DNA of 64,000 bases from Sphingopyxis sp. TUF1 (GTDB taxonomy: Bacteria > Pseudomonadota > Alphaproteobacteria > Sphingomonadales > Sphingomonadaceae), in contig NZ_CP144683.1 of NCBI RefSeq assembly GCF_036687315.1, positions 62,001-126,000 on the forward strand. Reading direction: 5' to 3'. Positions 8,543 to 17,651 of the stretch are shown one piece after another. The translations under genes and the position numbers were made by a program. Within the stretch, counting starts at the first letter, position 1. Every line of letters starts with the position of its first letter. The notes below the pieces were generated by a model. It saw only the letters and a list, made by a program, of their open reading frames with translations. It ran no database searches and was not told the DNA's origin.

Positions 8543-9241
8543 TCAGGCGCCGGTGAGTTCGGCCGTATCGACCTTCACGCCGGGACCCATCGACGACGAC
8601 AGCGCGACCTTGCGGACATATTTGCCCTTGGCACCGGCCGGCTTCGCCTTGACGATCGCATCGACGAAGGCGTCGAAGTTCTGGCGGAGCTTTTCCTCGC
8701 CGAACGACAGCTTGCCGAGGCCGGCGTGGATGATGCCGACCTTTTCGACGCGGAATTCGATCTGACCCCCCTTGGCGGCCTTCACGGCTTCGGCGACGTT
8801 CGGGGTCACGGTGCCCAGCTTCGGGTTCGGCATCAGGCCCTTCGGACCCAGCGTCTTGCCGAGGCGGCCGACGATGCCCATCATGTCCGGCGTCGCGATG
8901 ACGCGGCCATAGTCGAGGTTACCCGCGAGCATGTCTTCCATCAGGTCTTCGGCACCGACCTTGTCGGCGCCGGCGGCCAGCGCCTTTTCGGCATTGTCAC
9001 CGCGCGCGAACACGGCAACCTTGACGTCCTTGCCGGTCCCGGCGGGCAGCGTGACGACGCCGCGGACCATCTGGTCGGCGTGGCGCGGATCGACGCCCAG
9101 GTTCATCGCGATTTCCAGCGTTTCGTCGAACTTGGCCGAGGCCAGGTCACGCACCAGCTTGATCGCTTCATCGACGCCGTGCAGTTTCAGCGCATCGACC
9201 TTGCCCTCAAGGGCCTTCTGCTTCTTGGTCAGCTTGGCCAT
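8543..9241 (-). CDS. rplA: 50S ribosomal protein L1
   Basis: A 232-residue L1 protein: the [10 protein letters not shown] start, PHRADQM-like [10 protein letters not shown], then [15 protein letters not shown] and [18 protein letters not shown], all family hallmarks. L1 forms the 23S stalk at the E site and commonly represses its own operon. The chosen ATG lies two bases after the rplK stop, so the longer open frame is discarded. rplJ-rplL do not follow; the operon ends here at a terminator. Confidence 0.96.
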   Translation of the reverse strand: MAKLTKKQKALEGKVDALKLHGVDEAIKLVRDLASAKFDETLEIAMNLGVDPRHADQMVRGVVTLPAGTGKDVKVAVFARGDNAEKALAAGADKVGAEDLMEDMLAGNLDYGRVIATPDMMGIVGRLGKTLGPKGLMPNPKLGTVTPNVAEAVKAAKGGQIEFRVEKVGIIHAGLGKLSFGEEKLRQNFDAFVDAIVKAKPAGAKGKYVRKVALSSSMGPGVKVDTAELTGA

Positions 9242-9243
9242 GT

Positions 9244-9675
9244 TCAGCCCTCCGTCACTTCGAGGCCCATCGAGCGCGCGCTGCCCTCGATGATCTTCGT
9301 CGCCTGTTCCAGATCGTTCGCGTTGAGATCCTTCATCTTGATCTCGGCGATTTCGGTCAGTTTCGAACGGGCGATCTTGCCGCCGCTGATCTTGCCGGGC
9401 TCCTTCGAACCCGACTTCAGGTTCGCGGCCTTCTTGATCAGATAGGTTGCCGGGGGCGTCTTGGTGACAAAGGAAAAGCTCTTGTCGGCATAAACGGTGA
9501 TGATCGTCGGCGTCGGCGTGCCCTTGTCCATGCCGTCGGTCGCGGCGTTGAACGCCTTGCAGAATTCCATGATGTTGACGCCGCGCTGGCCCAGCGCCGG
9601 CCCGAGCGGCGGCGAGGGGTTGGCGGTACCGGCGGGCACCTGCAGCTTGATATAGCCGCTGATTTTCTTGGCCAT
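9244..9675 (-). CDS. rplK: 50S ribosomal protein L11
   Basis: A 143-residue L11 with the proline-rich [20 protein letters not shown] segment and the C-terminal RNA-binding part [20 protein letters not shown]. It binds the GTPase-associated centre of 23S rRNA and is needed for stringent control. The ATG follows an AAAGGAGGCC ribosome site; an in-frame upstream ATG has none. It is the first gene of a two-gene rplK-rplA unit. Confidence 0.96.
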   Translation of the reverse strand: MAKKISGYIKLQVPAGTANPSPPLGPALGQRGVNIMEFCKAFNAATDGMDKGTPTPTIITVYADKSFSFVTKTPPATYLIKKAANLKSGSKEPGKISGGKIARSKLTEIAEIKMKDLNANDLEQATKIIEGSARSMGLEVTEG

Positions 9676-9828
9676 GATGGCCTCCTTTCTTTCTGTCGCC
9701 CCGAACCTTGATCCGGAGCTCAAAATAAGCGGTCAAGCAGAGGGCATCACCCCTCCTCCCGCGCGGAATCGCAACCGTATCTGATGCGAAGCGGCGCGCT
9801 TAAGCGCAAACGCCGCGAAAAACAAGCC

Positions 9829-10770
9829 TTATGCGTCGGCCGCGGGCGGCGTGATACGCAACAACCCTTCCTGCATGGCGGAGGCGATCAGCGTGCCGTC
9901 CTGGCGATAGACCAAGCCGCGGTTGATGCCGCGGCTGCCGCCCGTCCAGTCGCTGTCCATGACATAGACGAACCACTCATCGACGCAAATATCGTCGTGA
10001 AACCACATCGCATGATCAAGGCTGGTCGAAAACAGCCCCGGCGTCGACCAGGTGAAGCCGTGCGGTAGGAGCGACGAGGACAAGAGTCCCATGTCCGACG
10101 CATAGGCAAGGAAGGCGCGATGGAGCAGCGGATCATCGCCCGTCGGCGCCGTAAGCCGATACCATTGATAATGCGCCGTCGCCTTTTCGGTCGACGGCGG
10201 CCGGACGCTGCGGATCTCGAACGGGCGCAGCCGGGCCATACGGTCGAGCTGGGCGTCGCTGACATTGGGGTCGGCGGCCATATTCTCGACGAATTCGGTG
10301 CATTGCTCGGGCGGGAGCAGGTCGGGCATCGGCGCCTGATGCGTCACCCCGGGCTCGGGCGCATGGAACGAAGCGGTGAGGTTGAAGATCACCTTGCCAT
10401 CCTGTCGCACCACGACGCGGCGATTGGCGAAGCTGCGCCCGTCGAAATCGCGGTGGACACGGAAATGCAGCGGCTTGGCCTCGTCGCCGCCGCGCAGGAA
10501 ATAGGCGTGGAGCGAATGCGCCGCCTTGCCCGAATCGACGGTGCGCGCCGCGGCGACAAGCGCCTGCGCGATCACCTGTCCGCCGAAAATGCGCTGACGC
10601 GCCGGCTTGACGAAAGCAGGAAAAGTGAACTCGTCCTCCAGCCCGGGCACGGGTTCGAGGTCGAACAGCCGCGTCACCGCCGCGACGACCTTTTCGGGTG
10701 AAAAGGCGGCCTGAATTTCGCGCGCGCGGTCGATGCGCGCCTGTATCGCTTCGGGAGAAAGGGAATTCAT
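9829..10770 (-). CDS. tesB: Acyl-CoA thioesterase II (TesB-like)
   Basis: A 313-residue double hot-dog thioesterase. Motifs visible are [19 protein letters not shown] and [12 protein letters not shown] in the N-terminal domain and [10 protein letters not shown] and [20 protein letters not shown] in the C-terminal one, as in TesB/ACOT8. It hydrolyses medium- to long-chain acyl-CoA. It lies between nusG and rplK, genes that are adjacent in most bacteria. A family A repeat separates it from nusG. Confidence 0.9.
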   Translation of the reverse strand: MNSLSPEAIQARIDRAREIQAAFSPEKVVAAVTRLFDLEPVPGLEDEFTFPAFVKPARQRIFGGQVIAQALVAAARTVDSGKAAHSLHAYFLRGGDEAKPLHFRVHRDFDGRSFANRRVVVRQDGKVIFNLTASFHAPEPGVTHQAPMPDLLPPEQCTEFVENMAADPNVSDAQLDRMARLRPFEIRSVRPPSTEKATAHYQWYRLTAPTGDDPLLHRAFLAYASDMGLLSSSLLPHGFTWSTPGLFSTSLDHAMWFHDDICVDEWFVYVMDSDWTGGSRGINRGLVYRQDGTLIASAMQEGLLRITPPAADA

Positions 10771-10789
10771 AAGACGGCCTGCCCCTTAT

Positions 10790-10869
10790 CCGTCGCCCCC
10801 GCGAAGACGGGGGCCGCTGTCGGCGTGGCGCAAGGCGGCCGACGACCCCCGCCTTCGCGGGGGCGACCG
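10790..10869. repeat. Family A bipartite palindrome (copy A3), abutting the nusG stop
   Basis: Shorter spacer than the other A copies. The arms CCGTCGCCCCCGCGAAG and its inverse are kept. The right arm ends directly at the stop codon of nusG, so it would form the 3' end of that mRNA. Confidence 0.88.
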
Positions 10870-11406
10870 TTACTTCATCCGCTCGACCTGCTCGAAATCG
10901 AGCTCGACCGGGGTCGCGCGACCGAAGATCGAAACGCTGACCTTGACGCGCGCCTTGTCGAAGTCGAGTTCCTCGACGACGCCGTTGAAGCTTGCGAACG
11001 GGCCTTCGAGCACCTTGACCTGATCGCCGATTTCATAATCGACGCGGATTTCGGTCTTCGGACGCGCCGCGGCCTCTTCCTTGCTGTTCAGGATGCGCGC
11101 GGCCTCGGCCTCGCTGATCGCCTGCGGCTTGCCCGACGATCCCAGGAAACCCGTGACCTTCGGCGTGTTCTTGACGAGGTGATAGACATCGTCGGTCATC
11201 GTCAGCTTGGCGAGAACGTAACCGGGGAAGAATTTCCGCTCGGCCTGCACCTTCTTGCCGCGCTTCACTTCGGTGACGGTTTCGACGGGAACCTCGACGG
11301 CCTCGACGAAGTCGGTCAGGCCCATGCGCTCGGCCTCGGCGAGCACCGAATCGCGAACCTTGTTCTCGAAACCCGAATAGGCGTGAATGATGTACCAGCG
11401 CGCCAT
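10870..11406 (-). CDS. nusG: Transcription termination/antitermination factor NusG
   Basis: A 178-residue NusG. The NGN domain begins [16 protein letters not shown] and includes [10 protein letters not shown]. The C-terminal KOW domain is [21 protein letters not shown]. It binds the RNA polymerase clamp and couples to Rho or S10. The ATG at 11406 gives the canonical MARWYII start. It is 35 bp downstream of secE on the same strand. Confidence 0.96.
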   Translation of the reverse strand: MARWYIIHAYSGFENKVRDSVLAEAERMGLTDFVEAVEVPVETVTEVKRGKKVQAERKFFPGYVLAKLTMTDDVYHLVKNTPKVTGFLGSSGKPQAISEAEAARILNSKEEAAARPKTEIRVDYEIGDQVKVLEGPFASFNGVVEELDFDKARVKVSVSIFGRATPVELDFEQVERMK

Positions 11407-11441
11407 GTGTGTCCGTATCCTGTCCCTGAAAGCCGCGGGCG

Positions 11442-11639
11442 TTAGCGCGCGAGCGACGTCAGCCAGCTGACGATCGCGTTGAAAACCGTGTCGACGCCGA
11501 GGAAGAAGAGCGACAGGATCGTCGCCATGATCAGCACCAGGATCGTCGTCTGCACCGTTTCGCGGCCTGTCGGCCAGACGATCTTGCCGGATTCGGTCTT
11601 CACCTGATTGACGAATTCGCCGATTTTGACTTTCGCCAT
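11442..11639 (-). CDS. secE: Preprotein translocase subunit SecE
   Basis: A 65-residue single-span SecE. The cytoplasmic amphipathic part FVNQVKTESGKIVWPTGRET is followed by one hydrophobic helix (about 30-50). It clamps SecY in the translocon. Short length is normal for alphaproteobacteria. It heads the secE-nusG pair; tRNA-Trp, which often precedes secE, is elsewhere in this window. Confidence 0.94.
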   Translation of the reverse strand: MAKVKIGEFVNQVKTESGKIVWPTGRETVQTTILVLIMATILSLFFLGVDTVFNAIVSWLTSLAR

Positions 11640-12068
11640 GTCCGTTCAATCCTCGTAAGCGTCAAAGTTCCCGGCCAGATGGGTTGCCGCGCCCGGCGCG
11701 TCAAGCGCGCTTTGGGCAATAGTCCGCCCACCCTCCCCGAGCATGTCGGCGAAAGGCGGAAAGAAACGGCGCAACTGTCCGAATGAAAGCGGCCTTTACT
11801 GGTGCGGCGCAGCGATTGCAAGCGCGCGGTGGGGATGAATGGAGCCGGGAACGGGCGACATCTGCAACGCCATATTGGGATCAAAAAAGATGTCCGGTCT
11901 TCGATCACGATCTGGCCCCGGGCGCGCACCAAGGCCATTTTTCGGTTAAGGGTGATTCCAAAAAGGGAATTTGAGAGCTGTCAAACACCAGTGTTTCCTC
12001 TGGGACGAGAAAAATTGCGCAGCCGATTTGGGGTGCGCCCCTTCTTCGGGTTTCGACAGGAAATCTCT
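11640..12068. other. Gene-poor interval between secE and the TetR gene
   Basis: 429 bp without a convincing gene; the open frames here have neither a ribosome site nor recognisable content. Two small inverted repeats stand out: ATTCC/GGAAT around an A-run near 11957-11972, and AAACAC-CA-GTGTTT at 11983-11996. Neither is followed by a U-tract. The right part is visibly richer in A and T than the surrounding genes. The secE-nusG promoter presumably lies at the left end. Confidence 0.5.
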
Positions 12069-12695
12069 TCACTCCTCAACCAGTCCCTGCTTTGCGTAGC
12101 CGACTGCAAGTCTGGTCAGTTCGGCTTCCAAATTGCACGTTGCCCACGCTTCGTTTCCACTGGAGCAATGCGCGTGAACGACTGCTTGTACTGACCTCTC
12201 GATAATGACCGCCGCAAAGCGGGGGGAGCAATCCGGAGCTAGCTCTGCATTTCGCGCGGTGAGGTAGTTGGCCAACTTATCGGTCACGTAAACGGTGGCC
12301 ATCGTCATCAACTCGGAGTTGGCTTCTGCCAGCCAACTCGACGACAGGATTCTGTGCAGCCGGGGATCTACGCGACGCACGTCCGCCGCCATGCGGACGA
12401 AGCGACGCAACCCGGTCCCAAGCGGGATATCGCCGTCCGCGAGCGCGAGATCGGTAGCGGTCATGATCGCGTCCACATGCCTAGAGATCAACGCCGAGAC
12501 GAGCGCATCCTTGTCGGGGAAATATTGATAGAGGGAACCGATGCTCACCCCTGCCCTCGCCGCGATGCGGGTTGTGGTAGCCGCCTCGTATCCGTCCTGA
12601 ATCAAAACCTGAGCGCAGGCCTCGATGAGTGTCGCCACAGTCGATATCGAGCGCTGCTGGCGTGGCTCTTTTCTTTGTCTTTCAACTGCTTGCAT
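12069..12695 (-). CDS. TetR/AcrR-family transcriptional regulator
   Basis: A 208-residue repressor-type protein. The N-terminal helix-turn-helix is TLIEACAQVLIQDGYEAATT followed by RIAARAGVSIGSLYQYFPDK, the signature of the family. The C-terminal ligand domain is generic. The ATG at 12695 was preferred because TetR proteins start shortly before this helix; an upstream in-frame ATG at 12752 would run into the divergent promoter. It is divergent from an SDR gene about 80 bp away, the usual layout for a TetR protein controlling its neighbour. The ligand is unknown. Its base composition looks less GC-rich than flanking genes. Confidence 0.85.
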   Translation of the reverse strand: MQAVERQRKEPRQQRSISTVATLIEACAQVLIQDGYEAATTTRIAARAGVSIGSLYQYFPDKDALVSALISRHVDAIMTATDLALADGDIPLGTGLRRFVRMAADVRRVDPRLHRILSSSWLAEANSELMTMATVYVTDKLANYLTARNAELAPDCSPRFAAVIIERSVQAVVHAHCSSGNEAWATCNLEAELTRLAVGYAKQGLVEE

Positions 12696-12775
12696 GAATC
12701 GCCATGAGTCCTTGTGGAAACGCGAATGGATTAAAGCTGAGAAATTATTCACATTTCATAGCCGCTAAACGGTCG

Positions 12776-13585
12776 ATGGAGAAGGATGTGAACAATAGAA
12801 TAGCCTTGGTGACAGGCGCGTCGTCGGGAGCCGGGCGGGCGATAGCCCTACACCTGCACAAGCGTGGTTTCATCGTATATGGGACGAGCCGGGGCGAGGT
12901 GCGACCCGATCCGTTCAAGATGCTGCAGCTGGATGTCCGGATAGACGCGTCCGTCGAGGCGGCCATCTCTACCGTCCTTGAGCGGGAAGGTCGAATTGAC
13001 CTTCTCGTGAACAACGCCGGCGTGGTCCTTGTCGCCGGGGTCGAGGAGACGTCGCCAGCGAATGTGCTCGAGATGCTCGATGTGAATGCGCTCGGCGCGT
13101 TCCGAATGATGCGGGCGGTGCTGCCCGGCATGCGCCGCCGCAACAGCGGGCACATCATTAACGTGAGCTCGTTGTCGGGTGTGATCGGCTACCCGTACCT
13201 GTCGGCCTACGCGGCGAGCAAGCACGCTCTCGAGGCGATCTCCGAGTGCCTCAGGTTCGAACTCTTTGATACTGACGTCCGCGTTAGCATCGTCCAGCCC
13301 GACGGTATGAGAACCGGGATATCGTTCGCCGCACCGGCGAGCGACCATCCCGTGGTCGGCCCTCGCCGCCGCGCCCTGCTCGCACGCCTTGAGCACGCCA
13401 CCACGGATGGCGGCACCGATCCCGCAGCGCTCGCCCGGAAGGTTTGGGAACTGGTCGAGAGTGCGGAACCCGCGCTCCGCACGCCTTTGGGCTTGGGAGC
13501 GGAGCGGCTGATCATGGCGAAGCACTCGCTTTCGCCGACGGAGTTCGAGAAGTTGATTGTGGACGATGTTCATGCTGGATCGTGA
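12776..13585 (+). CDS. SDR-family oxidoreductase
   Basis: A 269-residue short-chain dehydrogenase. It has TGASSGAG (13-20) for NAD(P), NNAG (79-82), Ser131/132 and the catalytic Tyr145 with Lys149 in SAYAASKHA. Arg39 after the second strand suggests NADP preference, which is only an inference. The chosen ATG follows AAACGGTCG and begins MEKDVNNRIALVTG. It is divergent from the TetR gene and overlaps the downstream cupin gene, so the three probably form one regulatory unit. The substrate cannot be told; similar proteins act on steroids, retinol-like alcohols or keto acids. Confidence 0.85.
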   Translation: MEKDVNNRIALVTGASSGAGRAIALHLHKRGFIVYGTSRGEVRPDPFKMLQLDVRIDASVEAAISTVLEREGRIDLLVNNAGVVLVAGVEETSPANVLEMLDVNALGAFRMMRAVLPGMRRRNSGHIINVSSLSGVIGYPYLSAYAASKHALEAISECLRFELFDTDVRVSIVQPDGMRTGISFAAPASDHPVVGPRRRALLARLEHATTDGGTDPAALARKVWELVESAEPALRTPLGLGAERLIMAKHSLSPTEFEKLIVDDVHAGS

Positions 13586-13988
13586 GACGATCTGCGGCGA
13601 TCGAAGCCATGTCGTGCCCTTCAGTTCAAGTATCTCGAATGTCCAGGGGCTGCATAGCCCAGCGATATTGGGATGTTATCGCGGCGGAAATTCTCACGCC
13701 CACGTCGGCGTGATCCGGATCACCAACGAGAGTGCGGCCGACATGTGGGAGCGTCATGACGATGGCGATGAGCTTCTGTTCATCGTCGAGGGCCGGATGA
13801 TAATGACGGTCCGTGAGCAGGGCGGCGAGGTCGCCCTCGAGGCGGGAGCCGGGGACCTGCTTTTCATCGCCCGGGGCGCAGGACATACTGCACAGGTCCT
13901 TAGCGATGAGGTTCGCCTGGCCTTCCTGTCACCGGTGCGCGGTACGACGGTGTGGAACGAGCGACATCGGTCTCCTGCCGCGACTTGA
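13566..13988 (+). CDS. Cupin-domain protein
   Basis: About 140 residues with a single cupin fold. The segment DMWERHDDGDELLFIVEGRM is cupin motif 1 with His and Glu metal-ligand positions, and GDLLFIARGAGHTAQV is motif 2 with its His. The start is uncertain: ATGs at 13566 and 13572 both overlap the end of the SDR gene, which argues for coupled translation. Single-domain cupins may be isomerases, dioxygenases or sensors. No specific function can be assigned. Confidence 0.75.
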   Translation: MFMLDRETICGDRSHVVPFSSSISNVQGLHSPAILGCYRGGNSHAHVGVIRITNESAADMWERHDDGDELLFIVEGRMIMTVREQGGEVALEAGAGDLLFIARGAGHTAQVLSDEVRLAFLSPVRGTTVWNERHRSPAAT

Positions 13989-14171
13989 GGGGCTCACGAA
14001 CCCGATCGATATTTCACGCCCCGACAATTTGTCGCCGGATGGCACGCTCTGAAGGTACCGGCTATCGGCCGGCCTATATTCTTCTCGCGGCCGAACGCGA
14101 CGAGCCGATAAAATCGTAGAATACGGAATGTTCGGAAACCCGATTATCATGGGACGCGTGTGGCAAGATGC

Positions 14172-14245
14172 TGGAGCGGGTAGCGGGAATCGAACCCGCC
14201 TAGCTAGCTTGGAAGGCTAGAGCATTACCACTATGCTATACCCGC
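14172..14245 (-). tRNA. tRNA-Gly (anticodon UCC)
   Basis: Full cloverleaf on the minus strand: acceptor GCGGGTA paired with TACCCGC, anticodon stem CTAGC/GCTAG with loop CTTCCAA, T arm with GGTTCGATTCC, discriminator T and an encoded CCA end. Its 3' end faces the TetR/SDR/cupin islet. Confidence 0.96.
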
Positions 14246-14315
14246 TCACCCAAGGTCGGCGGCGATTGCCATTTTGCCCCGGCTTCGTCAAGCGGTCCGT
14301 ACAGTGCGCCATTGA

Positions 14316-14330
14316 GAACATTCTGGCAAC
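14316..14330 (+). promoter_or_regulatory. Probable SOS (LexA) box of dinB, imperfect
   Basis: GAAC-N7-CAAC, one base from the alphaproteobacterial LexA consensus GAAC-N7-GAAC, 16 bp before the dinB GTG. The central ATTCTGG resembles the AAATCTG spacer of the perfect uvrA box in this window. Confidence 0.6.
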
Positions 14331-14346
14331 ATGGTAAGGATGCGCC

Positions 14347-15474
14347 GTGGATGACGGCGAATCCCATTACCCCGACGACCGCGCGGACCCGCCCCGGGTG
14401 CGCAAGATCATCCATGTCGACATGGACGCCTTTTATGCGTCGGTCGAGCAGCGCGACGATCCGGCGCTGCGCGGATTGCCTGTCGCGGTCGGCGGGTCGT
14501 CCCGGCGGGGCGTCGTCGCGGCGGCGAGTTATGAGGCGCGCAGGTTCGGCGTGCGATCGGCGATGCCCAGCGTCACCGCGAAGCGCCAGTGCCCTGCCCT
14601 CATTTTCGTGCCGCCGCGCTTCGAAGTCTATCGCGAGGTATCGCATCAGATCCGCGCGATCTTTCGCGACTATGCCGACGAGGTCGAACCGCTGTCGCTC
14701 GACGAGGCCTATCTCGACGTCAGCGCCGACAGGGCGGGGCTCGGCAGCGCGACCGCGACCGCGCGGTTGATCCGCCGTCGCATCCGCGAAGAGACCGGCC
14801 TCACCGCCTCGGCGGGCGTCTCGTACAACAAGTTCATCGCCAAGCTGGCGTCGGACCAGAACAAGCCCGATGGGCTGACCGTCATTCCGCCGGGCAAGGG
14901 CGCGGCCTTTGTGCAGACGCTGTCGATCCGCCGCTTCCACGGCATCGGCCCGGTGACCGCGGCGAAGATGGAGGGGCTCGGCATCTTTTCGGGCGCCGAC
15001 CTTGCCGCCAAAGAGCCGATGTGGCTGGCGGAGCATTTCGGCAACAGCGCCGAATGGCTCTATAACCTCGCGCGCGGGATCGACCATCGCCGGGTCAAGT
15101 CGAACCGGCCGCTCAAATCGCTGGGCGGCGAACGCACCTTCTTCAACGACTTGGTCACCGACACCGAAATCCGTGAGGCGCTCGCGCATGTCTGCACCGT
15201 GGTGTGGGACCGCGCGGCGAAGAAGGGCGCGCGCGGGCGCACGGTGACGCTGAAACTGCGCTACGCCGATTTTCGCACGATCACTCGCGCGAAATCGGTG
15301 CCTTCGCCGATCCTTGACGGCGCCAGCCTGCTCGCCGCGGTCGAAGCAATCCTCGCACCGCTACTCCCAACCGAACAGGGCATCCGCCTGCTCGGCGTGA
15401 CCTTGAGCAAGTTTGAGGGCGAGGAAGAAGAGGATGAAGTCCCCGCCCCCGCCGACCTGCTCAGCCTTATTTAG
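14347..15474 (+). CDS. dinB: DNA polymerase IV (translesion, Y-family)
   Basis: A 375-residue Y-family polymerase with HVDMDAFYASVEQRD near the N-terminus (first metal site) and SLDEAYLDVS (second metal site, Asp-Glu). The helix-hairpin-helix IRRFHGIGPVTAAKMEGLGI and little-finger domain follow. The GTG start has TAAGGA six bases upstream. A near-perfect SOS box lies just ahead, consistent with damage induction. The C-terminus is acidic and lacks a clear clamp-binding motif. Its stop overlaps the stop of the convergent small gene. Confidence 0.94.
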   Translation: MDDGESHYPDDRADPPRVRKIIHVDMDAFYASVEQRDDPALRGLPVAVGGSSRRGVVAAASYEARRFGVRSAMPSVTAKRQCPALIFVPPRFEVYREVSHQIRAIFRDYADEVEPLSLDEAYLDVSADRAGLGSATATARLIRRRIREETGLTASAGVSYNKFIAKLASDQNKPDGLTVIPPGKGAAFVQTLSIRRFHGIGPVTAAKMEGLGIFSGADLAAKEPMWLAEHFGNSAEWLYNLARGIDHRRVKSNRPLKSLGGERTFFNDLVTDTEIREALAHVCTVVWDRAAKKGARGRTVTLKLRYADFRTITRAKSVPSPILDGASLLAAVEAILAPLLPTEQGIRLLGVTLSKFEGEEEEDEVPAPADLLSLI

Positions 15475-15925
15475 CGAGCGCGGGCGCGAAGCGCCGCATC
15501 GCCGCCTTCATTTTGGGCGACATCGCCTGATAGGAACAGCGGATCAGCGGCTCGTCGGACACCTGAATCTCTTCGCGAAAGGGCGCGCCAACGCGATACA
15601 GCGCGCGGTCGGGGCCCGTCTCCTTGAGGCGCGAGTAGCCCGCACCGTCATAACCGCCGAATTGCATCTGGGTAAAGCCACCTGCGACAGTGCGTGTCTG
15701 CGTAATCGACTGTAGTTCGGCCGCGGGGCCGAGATTACCTGTTGGCCCGTAATAATAGACCGAACCCCAGCGCTTGCCGTCAAAGATATAACCATAGCGC
15801 GCCGTCGCGCATTTCTGGTTGTCGTTGGTCCAGAACCCCGCCGCGATCGGCAATTTGATCGCCGACTGTGCCATCGCCGGCGCACTGCTCGCCAGCACCG
15901 CCATTACTATTATCCATCCGCGCAT
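15467..15925 (-). CDS. Small secreted protein of unknown function
   Basis: 152 residues. A signal peptide, MRGWIIVMAVLASSAPAMAQ, is evident, so the protein is probably periplasmic. The mature part has FWTNDNQKCATARYGYIFDGK and a YYYGPTGNLGP stretch, Tyr/Gly-rich, with two cysteines that could pair. I do not recognise the family. The ATG at 15925 is chosen because it puts the signal peptide at the N-terminus. It overlaps the end of dinB by eight bases in convergent orientation and follows prfC on the same strand with 56 bp between. Confidence 0.72.
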   Translation of the reverse strand: MRGWIIVMAVLASSAPAMAQSAIKLPIAAGFWTNDNQKCATARYGYIFDGKRWGSVYYYGPTGNLGPAAELQSITQTRTVAGGFTQMQFGGYDGAGYSRLKETGPDRALYRVGAPFREEIQVSDEPLIRCSYQAMSPKMKAAMRRFAPALAK

Positions 15926-15981
15926 CGATACCCCCACCATTGCCCACCATGACGTCATGGTGGCGCAAATGGCGCGCGCGA

Positions 15982-17574
15982 TCAACCCGTGGGGGCGAAC
16001 ACCCGCTCCTTGGTCGCGGTGAAGCGGATCGACGGATTACGCTGGGTAACATAGCCGACCTCCCACGCATCCTTCGCCATGAACACCGGCGCGCCATCGC
16101 GGTCGGTCGCGGCAGCGCCGCGGTTGTCGGCCTGGAATGCCTTGAGCGCCGCGGCATCGTCGCTCGCGATCCAGCGCGCGGTGTCCCACGGCGACTGCTC
16201 AAGCTTCGCCTCGACCTTATATTCGGCCTCGAGTCGGCTGATGAGCACGTCGAGTTGCAGCTGGCCGACGACGCCGACGATCATGTTCGCGCCGATTTCG
16301 GGATAGAAGACCTGGATGATCCCCTCCTCGGCCATATCGTCGAGCGCTTTCCTCAGCTGTTTGGTCTTGGTCGGATCGACGAGCGCGACGCGGCGCAGAA
16401 TTTCCGGGGCGAAGTTCGGCAGGCCGGTGATCATGATGTCGCTGCGTTCGGACAAGGTATCGCCGACGCGCAGCGTGCCGTGGTTCGGAATGCCGATGAT
16501 GTCGCCGGGATAGGCCTCCTCGGCCATTTCGCGGTCCTGCGCGAGGAACAGCATCGGGCGGCTGATCGCGATCGCCTTGCCCGTGCCGCCCTGCATCAGC
16601 CGCATCCCGCGCTCGAACCTGCCCGAGCACAACCGCATGAACGCAATGCGGTCGCGGTGCGCCGGGTTCATATTCGCCTGCACCTTGAACACAAAGCCGG
16701 TGACGGCATCGTCGCCCGGCTGCACGGGCGTGGGTTCGGCGGGCTGCGGCTGCGGCCCCGGCGCGTGGTTGGCGAGGCCCGCGAGCAGATCGACAACGCC
16801 AAATTCCTTGAGTGCCGAGCCGAAGAACACCGGCGTCAGGTCGCCATTGCGATAGGCCGCGGCGTCAAAGGGCGCGTAACAGGCCGACGCCAGCTCGGTC
16901 TCTTCGGTCAACAGCGCCAGCGCGTCGGCGCTCAATCGTGCGGCGAGCTTGGGGTCGTCCAGCCCCGCAACCGCGATCCGCTCGCCCTCATACATGCGCG
17001 ACGCGTCGCCGCTTGGTACCATCAGCGCGGGATCGACAAGATCGTAAATCCCTTCGAACTGCCCGCCCATGCCGACGGGCCAGTTCATCGGGCACACGTC
17101 GAGCGCGAGCCGGTCGGCCACCTCGTCGAGCAACTCGAACGGCGTCTGCCCTTCGCGGTCGACCTTGTTGATGAAGGTGATGATCGGCACCGAACGCAGG
17201 CGGCACACCTCGAACAGCTTCAGCGTCTGCGGCTCGATACCCTTCGCGGCATCGATCACCATCACCGCGCTGTCCACGGCGGTGAGGGTCCGATAGGTAT
17301 CCTCGCTGAAATCCTCGTGCCCCGGCGTGTCGAGCAGATTGAAGATCAGCCCGGCATGTTCGAAGGTCATCACCGACGAGGTCACCGAAATCCCGCGCTG
17401 CTGCTCGATCTTCATCCAGTCGGAGCGCGCACGCCGCGCGGCGCCGCGCGCCTTGACCTCGCCCGCGATGTGGATCGCGCCGCCCGCGACCAGCAATTTT
17501 TCGGTCAAGGTCGTCTTGCCCGCGTCGGGGTGCGAGATGATGGCAAAGGTGCGGCGGTCGGGGTGCTTGGACAT
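15982..17574 (-). CDS. prfC: Peptide chain release factor 3
   Basis: A 530-residue translational GTPase. The G1 loop is AIISHPDAGKTTLTEKLL, followed by the SVMTFEH switch and the G3 motif LLDTPGHEDFSEDTYR. The G4 motif is NKVDR in FINKVDREGQ. RF3 uses GTP to recycle RF1/RF2 after peptide release. The ATG giving MSKHPDRRTFAII is the canonical start; the frame continues upstream but without family similarity. Confidence 0.95.
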   Translation of the reverse strand: MSKHPDRRTFAIISHPDAGKTTLTEKLLVAGGAIHIAGEVKARGAARRARSDWMKIEQQRGISVTSSVMTFEHAGLIFNLLDTPGHEDFSEDTYRTLTAVDSAVMVIDAAKGIEPQTLKLFEVCRLRSVPIITFINKVDREGQTPFELLDEVADRLALDVCPMNWPVGMGGQFEGIYDLVDPALMVPSGDASRMYEGERIAVAGLDDPKLAARLSADALALLTEETELASACYAPFDAAAYRNGDLTPVFFGSALKEFGVVDLLAGLANHAPGPQPQPAEPTPVQPGDDAVTGFVFKVQANMNPAHRDRIAFMRLCSGRFERGMRLMQGGTGKAIAISRPMLFLAQDREMAEEAYPGDIIGIPNHGTLRVGDTLSERSDIMITGLPNFAPEILRRVALVDPTKTKQLRKALDDMAEEGIIQVFYPEIGANMIVGVVGQLQLDVLISRLEAEYKVEAKLEQSPWDTARWIASDDAAALKAFQADNRGAAATDRDGAPVFMAKDAWEVGYVTQRNPSIRFTATKERVFAPTG

Positions 17575-17651
17575 GGCGCGGGCGCCTAGCAGGCGTTGCG
17601 CGGTGTGGAAAGGGGCTGGCGCGTGCGCCGCGACAAGCGCATGATCCGCCA

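Noticed and set aside
11840..11862. Possible second attachment site for tRNA-Gly (TGGAGCCGGGAACGGGCGAC versus the tRNA 3' end)
   Set aside because: Similarity is only about 15 of 20 bases and needs a gap; no integrase is present. Likely chance.
15868..17589. Long open frame antisense to prfC (573 codons)
   Set aside because: It is a shadow frame rich in Arg, Ala and His; the sense gene is a complete RF3.
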